From JAQSWP01 sp050185515 (GTDB lineage Bacteria > Pseudomonadota > Alphaproteobacteria > Reyranellales > JAQSWP01), in NCBI GenBank assembly GCA_050185515.1, contig JBFWZG010000070.1:1-17286 (forward strand): a DNA stretch of 17,286 bases, in the 5' to 3' direction. Made by a program: the position numbers and the translations under genes. Positions 1-7,114 of this stretch are shown piece by piece. The notes under the pieces were generated by a model, which was not told the DNA's origin, made no database searches, and saw only the letters and a list, made by a program, of their open reading frames with translations. Positions within the stretch are counted from its first letter, which is position 1, and the number at the start of each line of letters is the position of its first letter.

Positions 1-75
1 GGTTCGGTGGTTGTGCCTGCGGCGCTGAGGCCGTATATGGGCGGCCTCGAACGCATCGAACGCCCCGCATCGTAA
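1..75 (+). CDS. serS: Seryl-tRNA synthetase, 3' end only (partial)
   Basis: Only the last 24 codons and the TAA stop are in the window. The reading frame open from base 1 ends in a peptide containing VVVPAALRPYMGGLERI. This matches the conserved end of bacterial SerRS, where a 'G(S)V.(V/I)P..LRPYMGG' tail closes the class II aminoacylation domain. SerRS charges tRNA-Ser (and tRNA-Sec) with serine in the cytoplasm. The next gene, surE, starts 41 bases downstream on the same strand, and serS-surE-pcm is a familiar alphaproteobacterial order, so co-transcription is likely. The call rests on a short peptide plus context. No catalytic motif is visible because the gene body lies upstream of the window. 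Confidence 0.8.
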   Translation, partial: GSVVVPAALRPYMGGLERIERPAS

Positions 76-81
76 CGGGCG

Positions 82-99
82 CCCGCCGCCCGCGGCGGG
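82..99 (+). other. GC hairpin between serS and surE
   Basis: CCCGCC (82-87) pairs with GGCGGG (94-99) around a six-base loop, and two further pairs are possible inside. It is followed by the purine-rich surE ribosome binding site and has no T-run. It is therefore more likely an mRNA-stabilising or processing structure, or chance in GC-rich DNA, than a terminator. Confidence 0.25.
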
Positions 100-116
100 A
101 CGGAAGGAAGAAGAAC

Positions 117-899
117 ATGACCCGCGGTCGCATCGACCTGCCCAAGGCCCGCATTCTGGTAACCAACGACGACGGCATCAACGCGCCGGGCCTGGAATGC
201 CTGATCAAGATCGCCCGCGAGTTGTCCAACGACGTCTGGGTCGTGGCTCCCGAGCGAAACCAGAGCGGCGCCAGCCATTCGCTGACCCTGTCCATGCCGC
301 TGCGCTACCGCGAAGCCGGCGAGCGCAAGTTCGCCATGGACGGCACGCCGACCGACTGCGTGCTTTTCGCCTCGCGCCACCTGCTGATCGACAAGCAGCC
401 CGATCTGGTGCTGTCGGGCGTCAATCGCGGCGCCAACATGGCCGACGACGTGACCTATTCCGGCACCATCGCCGGCGCCATGGAAGGGTGCATGTTGGGC
501 ATTTCCTCGATCGCGCTGAGCCAGGCCTATCTGCACGACGATCCGGTGAAGTGGGAAACGGCCGAACGCCATGCGGCGAAGATCATCCGCAAGCTGGTCA
601 GCGTCGAATGGCCCAAGGAGATGCTGCTCAACGTCAACTTCCCCGACGTCGAGCCCAAGAACGTCAAGGGCGTCAAGGTCACCGGCCAGGCGCATATCGA
701 CATGATGATGGACGTGGTCGAGCGCAAGGATCCGCGCGGCGGCACCTACTACTGGCTGACCTACGCGCGCGGCCAGACCGAGCCGGCCGCCGACAGCGAT
801 CTGGCGGCGGTGCGCGCCGGCTACGTGTCGGTGACGCCGCTGCACCTGGACCTCACGCACAAGACGGCGCAGAAGAAGCTGGCCCATCTGTTCGAATGA
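117..899 (+). CDS. surE: 5'/3'-nucleotidase SurE
   Basis: A 260-residue protein of normal SurE length. SurE is a cytoplasmic metal-dependent phosphatase that removes phosphate from nucleoside 5'- and 3'-monophosphates and is linked to stationary-phase survival. The hallmark metal-binding motif NDDG is at residues 17-20. NQSG, with the conserved metal-ligand serine S50, is at 48-51. SGVNRGANM (100-108) carries the conserved asparagine N103, and YSGTIAGAMEG is at 114-124. The ATG at 117 is preceded by a purine-rich Shine-Dalgarno (GGAAGGAAGAAG), which supports this start. The stop codon overlaps the start of pcm (ATGA), so the two are translationally coupled, as in the widespread surE-pcm pair. 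Nothing in the sequence looks defective. Confidence 0.97.
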   Translation: MTRGRIDLPKARILVTNDDGINAPGLECLIKIARELSNDVWVVAPERNQSGASHSLTLSMPLRYREAGERKFAMDGTPTDCVLFASRHLLIDKQPDLVLSGVNRGANMADDVTYSGTIAGAMEGCMLGISSIALSQAYLHDDPVKWETAERHAAKIIRKLVSVEWPKEMLLNVNFPDVEPKNVKGVKVTGQAHIDMMMDVVERKDPRGGTYYWLTYARGQTEPAADSDLAAVRAGYVSVTPLHLDLTHKTAQKKLAHLFE

Positions 900-1546
900 G
901 CAATCGCGCCGCCAAGATACGCCTGATCATGGAGTTGCGCCGGGCCGGCATCACCGACACGCGCGTGCTGGCCTCGATCGAACGCATTCCGCGCGAAGAG
1001 TTCATGCTGCCGACCTTCACCGACCAGGCCTACGAGAACCTGGCGTTGCCGATCGGCCACGGCCAGACCATCAGCCAGCCCTACGTCGTCGCCGTCATGA
1101 CCCAGGCGCTGCAGGTCGAAGAGCGCATGAAGGTGCTGGAGGTCGGCACGGGCTCGGGCTACCAGGCGGCGGTGCTGTCGAAAATGTGCCGCCGCCTCTA
1201 CACCATCGAGCGCTATCGGCCGCTGGCGGAGGAAGCCGAGCGGCGGCTGCAGGTTCTGCGCTGCCACAACGTGGTGTTCCGCGTCGCCGATGGCACCAGG
1301 GGCTGGCGCGAACAGGCCCCGTTCGAGCGCATCATCGTCACGGCGGCGGGTCGCGACGTGCCGCCGACGCTGCTCGACCAGTTGTCGGAAGGCGGCATTC
1401 TTGTGATGCCGATGGGGCCCGATCCGCTCAATCAGAGCATCGTGCGCATCACCAAGACCGAGCGCGGCCTCGAGCGCGAGACCCTGCTGCCGGTCCGCTT
1501 CGTGCCGCTGGTCCCCGGCGCCCTGCCGGAAACCAGCGACTTCTGA
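896..1546 (+). CDS. pcm: Protein-L-isoaspartate O-methyltransferase
   Basis: A 216-residue enzyme that uses S-adenosylmethionine to methylate L-isoaspartyl residues in aged proteins and so starts their repair to aspartate. The SAM-binding motif I, VLEVGTGSGYQAAVL, is at residues 80-94. The substrate-side signature GQTISQPYVVA is at 56-66, including the conserved serine S60. The C-terminal part has the usual 'GG.LVMPMG' strand. The ATG (896-898) overlaps the surE stop (897-899). The frame stays open far upstream inside surE, but homology begins only here, so this start is preferred. About 114 bases separate it from the next gene on the same strand. Confidence 0.95.
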   Translation: MSNRAAKIRLIMELRRAGITDTRVLASIERIPREEFMLPTFTDQAYENLALPIGHGQTISQPYVVAVMTQALQVEERMKVLEVGTGSGYQAAVLSKMCRRLYTIERYRPLAEEAERRLQVLRCHNVVFRVADGTRGWREQAPFERIIVTAAGRDVPPTLLDQLSEGGILVMPMGPDPLNQSIVRITKTERGLERETLLPVRFVPLVPGALPETSDF

Positions 1547-1592
1547 CCGCCGGTCGCGAAGCCGCCGCAATTGGGCGCGATCGTGCCGGGGA

Positions 1593-1620
1593 TTCACAAC
1601 CGGCGCGATTTCGGTTAAAC
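1593..1620 (+). promoter_or_regulatory. Weak candidate promoter before the NlpD-like gene
   Basis: In the 114-base pcm to nlpD-like gap, TTCACA (1593-1598, five of six to the -35 consensus) lies 16 bases before TTAAAC (1615-1620, a poor -10). This is the best sigma-70-like pair I can see in the gap. The gene may equally be read from the serS-surE-pcm transcript. Confidence 0.25.
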
Positions 1621-1660
1621 GATTCGGGCCCGTCGCTGCGGCGGGACAATAGCGGGAACG

Positions 1661-2614
1661 GTGGTGGCCATGCGTATCTTCTCGTCGCGACTGCTTCTCG
1701 CCACCGCGCTGCTGGCGGCGCTGGCTGGCTGCACCGTCTACGACGAGGTGCTTTATTCCCGCCGCGCCGGCACCGTTGAGCAGCCCGGTTCGGCCGCCGA
1801 GCCCGGGCAGCCGGCGATCTACGTCGTCGCCAGCGGCGACACCGTGTACGGCATCGGCCGCCGCTTCAACGTCGCGCCGCAGACCATCATCGAGCGCAAC
1901 TCGCTGACGGCGCCCTACACGATCCGCGTCGGCCAGTGGCTGGAGCTGCCCGCCTCCGGCGTCAGCCTTGCCGCCGGTCCCGTGCCGGCCTCGACCGGCA
2001 CCGTCACCAGCGGCTCTGTCACGTCGGAGGCGTTGCCGCCGCCATCCGGCGCCACCGCCGCGCCGTCCACTGGCGCGCCGACCACCGCCGCGCCCTCGGC
2101 GGCCGCGCCGACCAGCGTGACGCCGCCGGCAGCCTCGTCGCCAGCGCCGGCTCCGCAGGCCTCGGCGCCTTCCGCTGCATCGCCGAATGCCGCCGCGCCG
2201 CAGGTCGCCGCCACACCGGCGCCGCTGCCAACCGGTCCGGTCAGCTTCGCCTGGCCCTTGCGCGGGCAGATCGTCGCCGGCTTCGGGCCGCAGCCCGGGG
2301 GCGTGCAGAACGATGGCGTCAATATCGCCGCCGCGGCGGGAACGCCGGTGAAAGCGGCGGCGCCGGGCAATGTGCTTTACGCCGGCGAGGAAGTGCGCGG
2401 CTTCGGCAAGCTGGTGTTGATCGGCCATGCCGACGGCTATGTCTCGGCCTATGCGCATAACGAGGAAATTCTCGTGGCGCGCGGCAGCCAGGTGGCCAAG
2501 GGTCAGGTCATCGCCAAGGTCGGCCAGACCGGCAACGTCACCAGCCCGCAGCTGCATTTCGAGATCCGCCAGCGCAACAAGGCGGTCGACCCGCTGCCGT
2601 TGTTGGGGCAGTGA
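1661..2614 (+). CDS. NlpD-like LysM/M23 lipoprotein (degenerate peptidase, likely amidase activator)
   Basis: A 317-residue envelope protein. Residues 1-24 form a lipoprotein signal ending in the lipobox LAGC (C24). One LysM domain (about 53-96) should bind peptidoglycan. A long Ala/Pro/Ser/Thr linker (about 98-192) follows, then an M23/LytM domain (about 194-314). The zinc-site residues of active M23 peptidases are missing: the usual HxGxD reads NDGVN (N217, N221), and the HxH motif reads QLH (Q297, H299). This is the pattern of NlpD, EnvC and DipM, which switch on N-acetylmuramoyl-L-alanine amidases during division rather than cutting peptidoglycan themselves. Gene order surE-pcm-nlpD also matches that in enterobacteria. 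The GTG at 1661 is given as start, but the ATG at 1670 (C21 as lipidated residue) is equally possible. The domain call is firm; the partner amidase is inferred. Confidence 0.88.
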   Translation: MVAMRIFSSRLLLATALLAALAGCTVYDEVLYSRRAGTVEQPGSAAEPGQPAIYVVASGDTVYGIGRRFNVAPQTIIERNSLTAPYTIRVGQWLELPASGVSLAAGPVPASTGTVTSGSVTSEALPPPSGATAAPSTGAPTTAAPSAAAPTSVTPPAASSPAPAPQASAPSAASPNAAAPQVAATPAPLPTGPVSFAWPLRGQIVAGFGPQPGGVQNDGVNIAAAAGTPVKAAAPGNVLYAGEEVRGFGKLVLIGHADGYVSAYAHNEEILVARGSQVAKGQVIAKVGQTGNVTSPQLHFEIRQRNKAVDPLPLLGQ

Positions 2615-2620
2615 AAACTG

Positions 2621-2646
2621 CGTCATCCCCGCGAAAGCGGGGATCT
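2621..2646 (+). repeat. Short palindromic repeat, copy 1
   Basis: CGTCATCCCCGCGAAAGCGG begins the element. ATCCCCGC (2625-2632) pairs with GCGGGGAT (2637-2644) around a GAAA tetraloop. This is the common dispersed intergenic palindrome whose chance translation reads VIPAKAGI. It starts 7 bases after the NlpD-like stop and may end that transcript, although no T-run follows on the plus strand. Confidence 0.7.
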
Positions 2647-2666
2647 GTCTCGACAAAGGCTAATCT

Positions 2667-2693
2667 GAAAAAGACCCCCGCTTTCGCGGGGGT
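2667..2693 (-). terminator. Rho-independent terminator of the DUF815 gene
   Basis: On the minus strand an eight-pair stem (2674-2681 with 2686-2693, four-base loop) is followed immediately by TCTTTTTC. It lies about 36 bases past the stop of the leftward ATPase gene. The repeat copy has therefore probably been taken over as its terminator. Confidence 0.65.
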
Positions 2694-2698
2694 GACGT
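2674..2698 (-). repeat. Short palindromic repeat, copy 2 (inverted)
   Basis: This is the same element as at 2621-2646 in the opposite orientation. Read on the minus strand it is ACGTCACCCCCGCGAAAGCG and onward, differing from copy 1 by small changes in the stem. The two copies face each other across about 27 bases in the convergent gap. Confidence 0.7.
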
Positions 2699-2729
2699 AT
2701 CTGGATGCGATTGGACGGCAGGATGAAGT

Positions 2730-3596
2730 TCAATCCAGCCGCTGTCCCAACCGACCAGCCAGGTCCTGAATGAACTGCCAGGCGACGCGGCCCGAGCGGC
2801 TGCCGCGCGTCACCGACCATTCGACGGCCTGCTTGCGCAACTCCTCCGTCTCGATCTTCAGCCCGTAGTGGCGCACATAGCCCTCGATCATGGCGAAGAA
2901 CGTATCCTGGTCGCAGTTGTGGAAACCCAGCCACAGGCCGAAGCGGTCGGACAGGGAAACCTTCTCCTCGACGGCTTCGCTGGGATTGATCGCCGTCGAG
3001 CGCTCGTTCTCGATCATGTCGCGGGGCATCAGATGACGGCGGTTGGAGGTGGCGTAGAACACCACATTGTGCGGCCGCCCCTCGATGCCGCCTTCCAGCA
3101 CCGCCTTCAGCGATTTGTAGGCGGCGTCCTGGCCGTCGAACGAAAGATCGTCGCAGAACAGGATGGTGCGCCGCGCCGCGGCGCGGAGCAGCGCCAGCAG
3201 CCGCGGCAGGGAGGGAATGTCCTCGCGGTGGATTTCAACGAGCACCACCGCGTCGCGTCCGGCTTTCGTCCGTTCAGCGTTGACCGCCGCATGCACGGCC
3301 TTGACCAGCGAGGATTTGCCGGCGCCGCGCGCGCCCCAGAGCAGGGCGTTGTTGGCAGGCAACCCGTCGGCGAACCGGCGCGTGTTGTCGAGCAGCGTCT
3401 CGCGCTGGCGCTCGATGCCCTGCAGCAGCATGATCTCGACCCGGTTGACCTGCGGCACCGGCTCCAGCCGGTTGCCCTCGGCATGCCAAGCGAAAGCGTC
3501 GGCGCTGTCCAGGGTCGGGGCGGCGGCACGGGCCGGGGCCAGCCGGTCCAGGGCGTCGGCGATGCGCGCCAGCAGCGGCTGCAGGGCGTCGGACAT
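2730..3596 (-). CDS. DUF815-family AAA+ ATPase
   Basis: A 288-residue ATP-binding protein of the DUF815 group (AAA+-like, role not established). It has a Walker A motif GARGAGKS at residues 88-95, a Walker B ILFCDD at 145-150 and a sensor-1-like ATSNRRHL at 182-189. The region around NNALLWGARGAGKSSLV and the later RFGLWLGF segment are typical of this family. I chose ATG 3596 because GAGGAG lies 10 bases before it. The ATG at 3605 is only one base from that sequence, and the open frame further upstream has no support. The gene converges on the NlpD-like gene and diverges from yajC. Family assignment is secure; substrate and partner are unknown. Confidence 0.9.
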   Translation of the reverse strand: MSDALQPLLARIADALDRLAPARAAAPTLDSADAFAWHAEGNRLEPVPQVNRVEIMLLQGIERQRETLLDNTRRFADGLPANNALLWGARGAGKSSLVKAVHAAVNAERTKAGRDAVVLVEIHREDIPSLPRLLALLRAAARRTILFCDDLSFDGQDAAYKSLKAVLEGGIEGRPHNVVFYATSNRRHLMPRDMIENERSTAINPSEAVEEKVSLSDRFGLWLGFHNCDQDTFFAMIEGYVRHYGLKIETEELRKQAVEWSVTRGSRSGRVAWQFIQDLAGRLGQRLD

Positions 3597-3625
3597 GTTG
3601 GGCATACTCCTCGAAAACCGGCCGG

Positions 3626-3631
3626 ACACTA
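3626..3631 (-). promoter_or_regulatory. Candidate extended -10 for the DUF815 gene
   Basis: On the minus strand TGCTAGTGT gives an extended -10 (TGC before TAGTGT) about 30 bases upstream of the ATG. A convincing -35 is not visible; TTGGAT sits 16 bases upstream. The pattern resembles the TGCTAGAAT found before the gene at 7554-8162. Confidence 0.3.
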
Positions 3632-3689
3632 GCACAAGCCTCTGACAATCCAAGACAAAGCGGTTGCAACCGGCCCGGCAAACCCCACA

Positions 3690-3717
3690 TTGCAATTGCC
3701 GGACAGGCGGTTATAGT
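3690..3717 (+). promoter_or_regulatory. Likely promoter of yajC-secD-secF
   Basis: TTGCAA (3690-3695) and TATAGT (3712-3717, five of six) are separated by 16 bases in the divergent gap between the DUF815 gene and yajC. Transcription would start near 3724 and give a leader of about 60 bases. No stronger pair is seen in this 190-base gap. Confidence 0.5.
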
Positions 3718-3750
3718 CCGGCAGATTTTCCGGCCCGTCAGAGGCAAATT

Positions 3751-3769
3751 CTGTCGGTTTGACCGGCAG
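3751..3769 (+). promoter_or_regulatory. Leader hairpin just before the yajC ribosome binding site
   Basis: CTGTCGGT (3751-3758) pairs with ACCGGCAG (3762-3769), with one G-U pair and a three-base loop. The AGGGAG ribosome binding site follows within six bases. The structure could affect yajC translation, but it is short and may be incidental. Confidence 0.3.
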
Positions 3770-3786
3770 TTAGCAGGGAGATGGCG

Positions 3787-4245
3787 ATGTTCATATCGGA
3801 GGCCTACGCACAGGCCGGCGGTGGTTTCGGCGGCGACGGGCTCATGCAGTTCCTGCCGCTGATCCTGATCTTCGTGGTGTTCTATTTCCTCCTGATCCGC
3901 CCGCAGCAGAAAAAGATGAAGGCGCATCGCGAGATGATCGCCGCGGTTCGCCGCGGCGATCGCGTCGTCACCGGCGGCGGCATGATCGGCCAGGTGGTCA
4001 AGGTCATCAACGACAACGAGATCGACGTGCAGATCGCCGAGGGCGTGAAGGTGCGCATGGTCAAGGGCACCATCACCGACGTCATCGCCAAGGGCGAACC
4101 GGTGCGCGGCGCCAAGAAGACCGAAGCCGCCGAGGAAGAGGCCGAGGAGGAGGACGAGGACGCGCCGGCCCTGCCGCCGCCGACGGCTCCCGAGGTCAAG
4201 CGTGGCGGGGGTCTGGCCGGGCTGTTCGGACCGAAGAAGAACTGA
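3787..4245 (+). CDS. yajC: Preprotein translocase subunit YajC
   Basis: A 152-residue small inner-membrane protein that joins SecD and SecF in the Sec accessory complex. The N-terminus MFISEAYAQ is typical of alphaproteobacterial YajC. One membrane segment (about 19-37) runs into the family signature RPQQKKMK (38-45), and the GDRVVTGGGMIGQV region (58-70) is the usual cytoplasmic fold. The start is the second ATG: AGGGAG lies six bases before 3787 but directly abuts the ATG at 3781. At 152 residues it is longer than the common ~110. The extra part is a strongly acidic stretch (about 113-126) and a proline/glycine tail ending GLFGPKKN. It is the first gene of the run yajC-secD-secF. Confidence 0.95.
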   Translation: MFISEAYAQAGGGFGGDGLMQFLPLILIFVVFYFLLIRPQQKKMKAHREMIAAVRRGDRVVTGGGMIGQVVKVINDNEIDVQIAEGVKVRMVKGTITDVIAKGEPVRGAKKTEAAEEEAEEEDEDAPALPPPTAPEVKRGGGLAGLFGPKKN

Positions 4246-4263
4246 GCGCAGCGCTGGCGCGTG

Positions 4264-4299
4264 ACCGGGCCAGGCGGCGCCCCAGCCGCCCAGCCCGGT
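4264..4299 (+). other. Strong stem-loop in the yajC-secD gap
   Basis: ACCGGGC (4264-4270) pairs perfectly with GCCCGGT (4293-4299). Inside a 2x2 CA/CA internal loop, GGCGGC (4273-4278) pairs with GCCGCC (4285-4290) around a six-base loop. No T-run follows, so this is not a standard terminator. It could be an RNA processing or stability element that sets yajC versus secD levels. Confidence 0.55.
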
Positions 4300-4322
4300 G
4301 CTAGTACGGGACCGATCGCACC

Positions 4323-5897
4323 ATGATGCACATGCCGACCTGGAAGGCCGTCCTGATCCTCGGGACCTGCTTGCTGGGGCTGATTCTCTGCATTCCCAAC
4401 TTCTTCACCAAGGAGCAGCTCGCCGAATGGCCGGGCTTCGTTCCCTCGCGCCAGATCGGGCTCGGCCTCGACCTGCGCGGCGGCGCGCATTTCCTGCTCG
4501 AGGTCGGCATCGGCCCGGTGATCGAGGAACGTCTGGTCAGCCTGTCGGACACGATCCGCGGCGAGTTCCGCAAGGAGCAGGTGCGCTTTCGCGAAGTCGA
4601 GGTCGAGGGCAGCGCCATCGTCGGCGCGGTGCGCGAGCCGTCCGACCTGCCCAAGGCGCTGGACATCGTGCGCCGGCTCGAGGAAGGGCTCGACGTCAGC
4701 TCCACGCCGGAAGGCAATTTCCGCATCGTCTTCACCGAGGAGGCGCTGACCGCGCGCAAGACCCAGATCCTCGAGCAGTCGATCGAGATCCTGCGCCGGC
4801 GCGTCGACGAATCGGGCACCAAGGAGCCCACCATCGTCCGCCAGGGCGACGACCGCATTCTGCTGCAGCTGCCCGGCGTCACCGATTCGGGGCCGATCAA
4901 GGCCATCATCGGCAAGACAGCCAAGCTCGAATTCCGCCTCGTCAACGAGAACGTGCCGATCTCGACGGTCGGCGTTTCCGGCGTGCCGCCCAATTCCGAG
5001 ATTCTCGAAGGCGTCGATCGTGCCGCCGGCGGCGAGGCCGGTCGTTACGTCGTCTACAAGCGCATCGTGGTCGGCGGCGAGTCGCTGACCGACGCGCAGC
5101 CGCAGAACGACCGCGGCCAGTGGCTGGTGCTGTTCAAGTTCGACAGCGCCGGCGGCCGTCGTTTCTGCCAGGCGACCACCGAGAACGTGCAGAAAAGGCT
5201 GGCCATCGTCCTAGACGGGCAGGTCATCAGCGCGCCGGTGATCCAGACCGCCATTTGCGGCGGCAGCGGCACCATCACCGGCAATTTCACCGCCCAGTCG
5301 GCCACCGACCTGGCGCTGTTGCTGCGCGCTGGCGCGCTGCCGGCCTCTCTGACCTTCATCGAGGAGCGCACGGTCGGCCCCGAGCTGGGCGCCGATTCGA
5401 TCGAGGCCGGCGAGCTGGCGACGGCCGTCGGTTCGGGCCTGGTCGTCATCTTCATGCTGGCCTGCTACGGCATGTTCGGCGCCATCGCGCTTGTCGCGCT
5501 GGTCTTCAACCTGGTGTGGATCTTCGCCGCCATGTCGGTGTTGGGCGCGTCGCTGACCCTGCCCGGCATCGCAGGCATCGTGCTGACCGTCGGCATGGCG
5601 GTCGACGCCAACGTGCTGATCTACGAGCGCGTGCGCGAGGAGATACGCATGGGCAGGACGCCGATATCGGCGCTGGACGCTGGCTACGAGCGCGCCATGT
5701 CGTCGATCATCGACGGCAACCTCACCACGCTGATTTCGGGCCTGATTCTGCTGTTCCTCGGGTCCGGCCCGATCCGCGGCTTCGCCGTCACACTGTCGAT
5801 CGGCATTATCGCCTCGATGTTCACCGCCATCATGCTGACGCGCCTGATCATCGTCTGGTGGCTGCGCTGGAAGCGGCCGACGGCTCTCAACATCTGA
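4323..5897 (+). CDS. secD: Protein translocase subunit SecD
   Basis: A 524-residue membrane protein that, with SecF, uses the proton gradient to help pull proteins through SecYEG on the periplasmic side. A first membrane segment (about 8-26) is followed by the D1 motif GLGLDLRGGAHFLLEV (46-61), a large periplasmic domain, and five further membrane segments from about 365 to the end. The motif GMAVDANVLIYERVREE (424-440) contains the conserved aspartate D428. Length is normal for Alphaproteobacteria. Three in-frame ATGs cluster at 4323, 4326 and 4332. The first is preferred because CGGGA lies about 11 bases upstream, although this ribosome binding site is weak. The gap from yajC (77 bases) holds a strong stem-loop; secF follows after 22 bases. 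Confidence 0.97.
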   Translation: MMHMPTWKAVLILGTCLLGLILCIPNFFTKEQLAEWPGFVPSRQIGLGLDLRGGAHFLLEVGIGPVIEERLVSLSDTIRGEFRKEQVRFREVEVEGSAIVGAVREPSDLPKALDIVRRLEEGLDVSSTPEGNFRIVFTEEALTARKTQILEQSIEILRRRVDESGTKEPTIVRQGDDRILLQLPGVTDSGPIKAIIGKTAKLEFRLVNENVPISTVGVSGVPPNSEILEGVDRAAGGEAGRYVVYKRIVVGGESLTDAQPQNDRGQWLVLFKFDSAGGRRFCQATTENVQKRLAIVLDGQVISAPVIQTAICGGSGTITGNFTAQSATDLALLLRAGALPASLTFIEERTVGPELGADSIEAGELATAVGSGLVVIFMLACYGMFGAIALVALVFNLVWIFAAMSVLGASLTLPGIAGIVLTVGMAVDANVLIYERVREEIRMGRTPISALDAGYERAMSSIIDGNLTTLISGLILLFLGSGPIRGFAVTLSIGIIASMFTAIMLTRLIIVWWLRWKRPTALNI

Positions 5898-5919
5898 TCG
5901 GCAACGGAGAAAGACCGGC

Positions 5920-7098
5920 ATGTTTCGTCCGATTCGCCTGATCCCGCATGGCACGAAGTTCAATTTCATGCGGCCGCGCATCTTCGCGCTGTTCCTGTCG
6001 ATGGCGATGAACATCGCCTCGGTCGTGCTGGTGTTCACCGTCGGCTTCAATCTCGGGATCGATTTCAAGGGCGGCGTGCTGCTGGAGATGCAGACGCCGG
6101 GCAAGGCTGATCTCGGGACCATGCGCGAAACCGTCGCCGGTCTCGGTCTCGGCGAAGTCCAGCTGCAGGAGTTCGGCCAGGACGACGTGGTGCTGATCCG
6201 CGTGCAGCGCCAGGAAAGCGGCGAGGCCTGCTTCCGTGGTGCGGTCGACGCGCTGAACCGGAGCGGCGGCGGCTACTCGCTGCGCGACTTCGCGCTCGAC
6301 GACAAGGCCGCGCGCCTCAGCCTGGCGACGCCGCAGTCGCTCACGCCGCAATCCGCCACGACCCTTGCCGGCGCGCTGCGCCTGCCATCCGACAAGCTGC
6401 TGCAGGCGGAGGAGGGCGGCGCACGGATAACGATGGAGCGCAGCCAGGCCGACGAATGGTGCCAGCAGGTGGCGATCAAGGTCGTGGAATCCGCGCTGGG
6501 CGAAGGCTACGTCGAGCGCCGCACCGAATCTGTCGGCCCCAAGGTCGGGGGCGAGCTGGTGCAGGCTGGCCTGATCGCCGGCATCGTCACCGTCATCGCC
6601 ATTCTGATCTACATCTGGTTCCGGTTCGAATGGCAGTTCGCCATCGGCGCCCTGATCGCGCTGGCGCATGACGTGCTGACGACGCTCGGCCTGTTCGCGC
6701 TGACCCAGATCGAATTCAACCTGGCGTCGCTGGCGGCGGTGCTGACCATCGCCGGCTATTCGGTCAACGATACCGTCGTGGTGTTCGACCGCGTGCGCGA
6801 GAACATGCGCAAGTACAAGAAGATGCCGCTGCTCGACCTCCTGAATCTCAGCCTGAACGATACGCTGTCGCGCACCATCATGACCGCCACCACCACCTTT
6901 CTGGCTGTGCTGGCGCTGGTGCTGCTGGGCGGGCCGGTGATCCAGGGTTTCTCGGTCGCGCTGCTATGGGGCGTGATCGTCGGCACGTATTCGTCGATCT
7001 GGATGGCGAGCGCCATGCTGGTCTATACCGGCGTGCGCGACGGCGCCTCGATCATGAAGGACGAGCACGACGCCGAGCCGTCGGCCGCCAAGCCCTGA
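5920..7098 (+). CDS. secF: Protein translocase subunit SecF, with enlarged periplasmic region
   Basis: A 392-residue partner of SecD in the Sec accessory complex. The first membrane segment (about 21-43) leads into GIDFKGG (46-52). The motif VGPKVGGEL (205-213) starts the membrane half, with segments up to about 371. GYSVNDTVVVFDRVREN (279-295) contains the conserved aspartates. The start ATG has CGGAGAAAG upstream, and the gene follows secD by 22 bases. The distance from GIDFKGG to VGPKVG is about 160 residues, against roughly 85-90 in E. coli SecF, so the periplasmic domain carries about 70 extra residues (around 95-175). The reading frame is intact across it. The tail is short and acidic. 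Function is secure; the role of the insert is unknown. Confidence 0.96.
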   Translation: MFRPIRLIPHGTKFNFMRPRIFALFLSMAMNIASVVLVFTVGFNLGIDFKGGVLLEMQTPGKADLGTMRETVAGLGLGEVQLQEFGQDDVVLIRVQRQESGEACFRGAVDALNRSGGGYSLRDFALDDKAARLSLATPQSLTPQSATTLAGALRLPSDKLLQAEEGGARITMERSQADEWCQQVAIKVVESALGEGYVERRTESVGPKVGGELVQAGLIAGIVTVIAILIYIWFRFEWQFAIGALIALAHDVLTTLGLFALTQIEFNLASLAAVLTIAGYSVNDTVVVFDRVRENMRKYKKMPLLDLLNLSLNDTLSRTIMTATTTFLAVLALVLLGGPVIQGFSVALLWGVIVGTYSSIWMASAMLVYTGVRDGASIMKDEHDAEPSAAKP

Positions 7099-7114
7099 CC
7101 GTTCCGGCGACGGC

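Noticed and set aside
821..2656. 611-codon open frame on the minus strand
   Set aside because: It lies antisense to pcm and the NlpD-like gene, is Arg/Gly/Ala-rich with no recognisable domain, and its first residues come from the palindromic repeat. It is a GC-rich shadow.
3605..3695. N-terminal extension of the DUF815 ATPase
   Set aside because: The added residues resemble no family member, and the GAGGAG spacing points to ATG 3596.
4261..4326. Small GTG-started Pro/Gly/Ala-rich ORF ending over the secD start, considered as a Sec-monitoring arrest peptide
   Set aside because: It has no ribosome binding site, no signal or membrane segment and no known arrest motif. The bases are better explained by the stem-loop.
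4298..5941. 547-codon open frame on the plus strand overlapping secD
   Set aside because: It is shifted relative to secD and extremely Arg-rich. secD has all expected motifs in its own frame.
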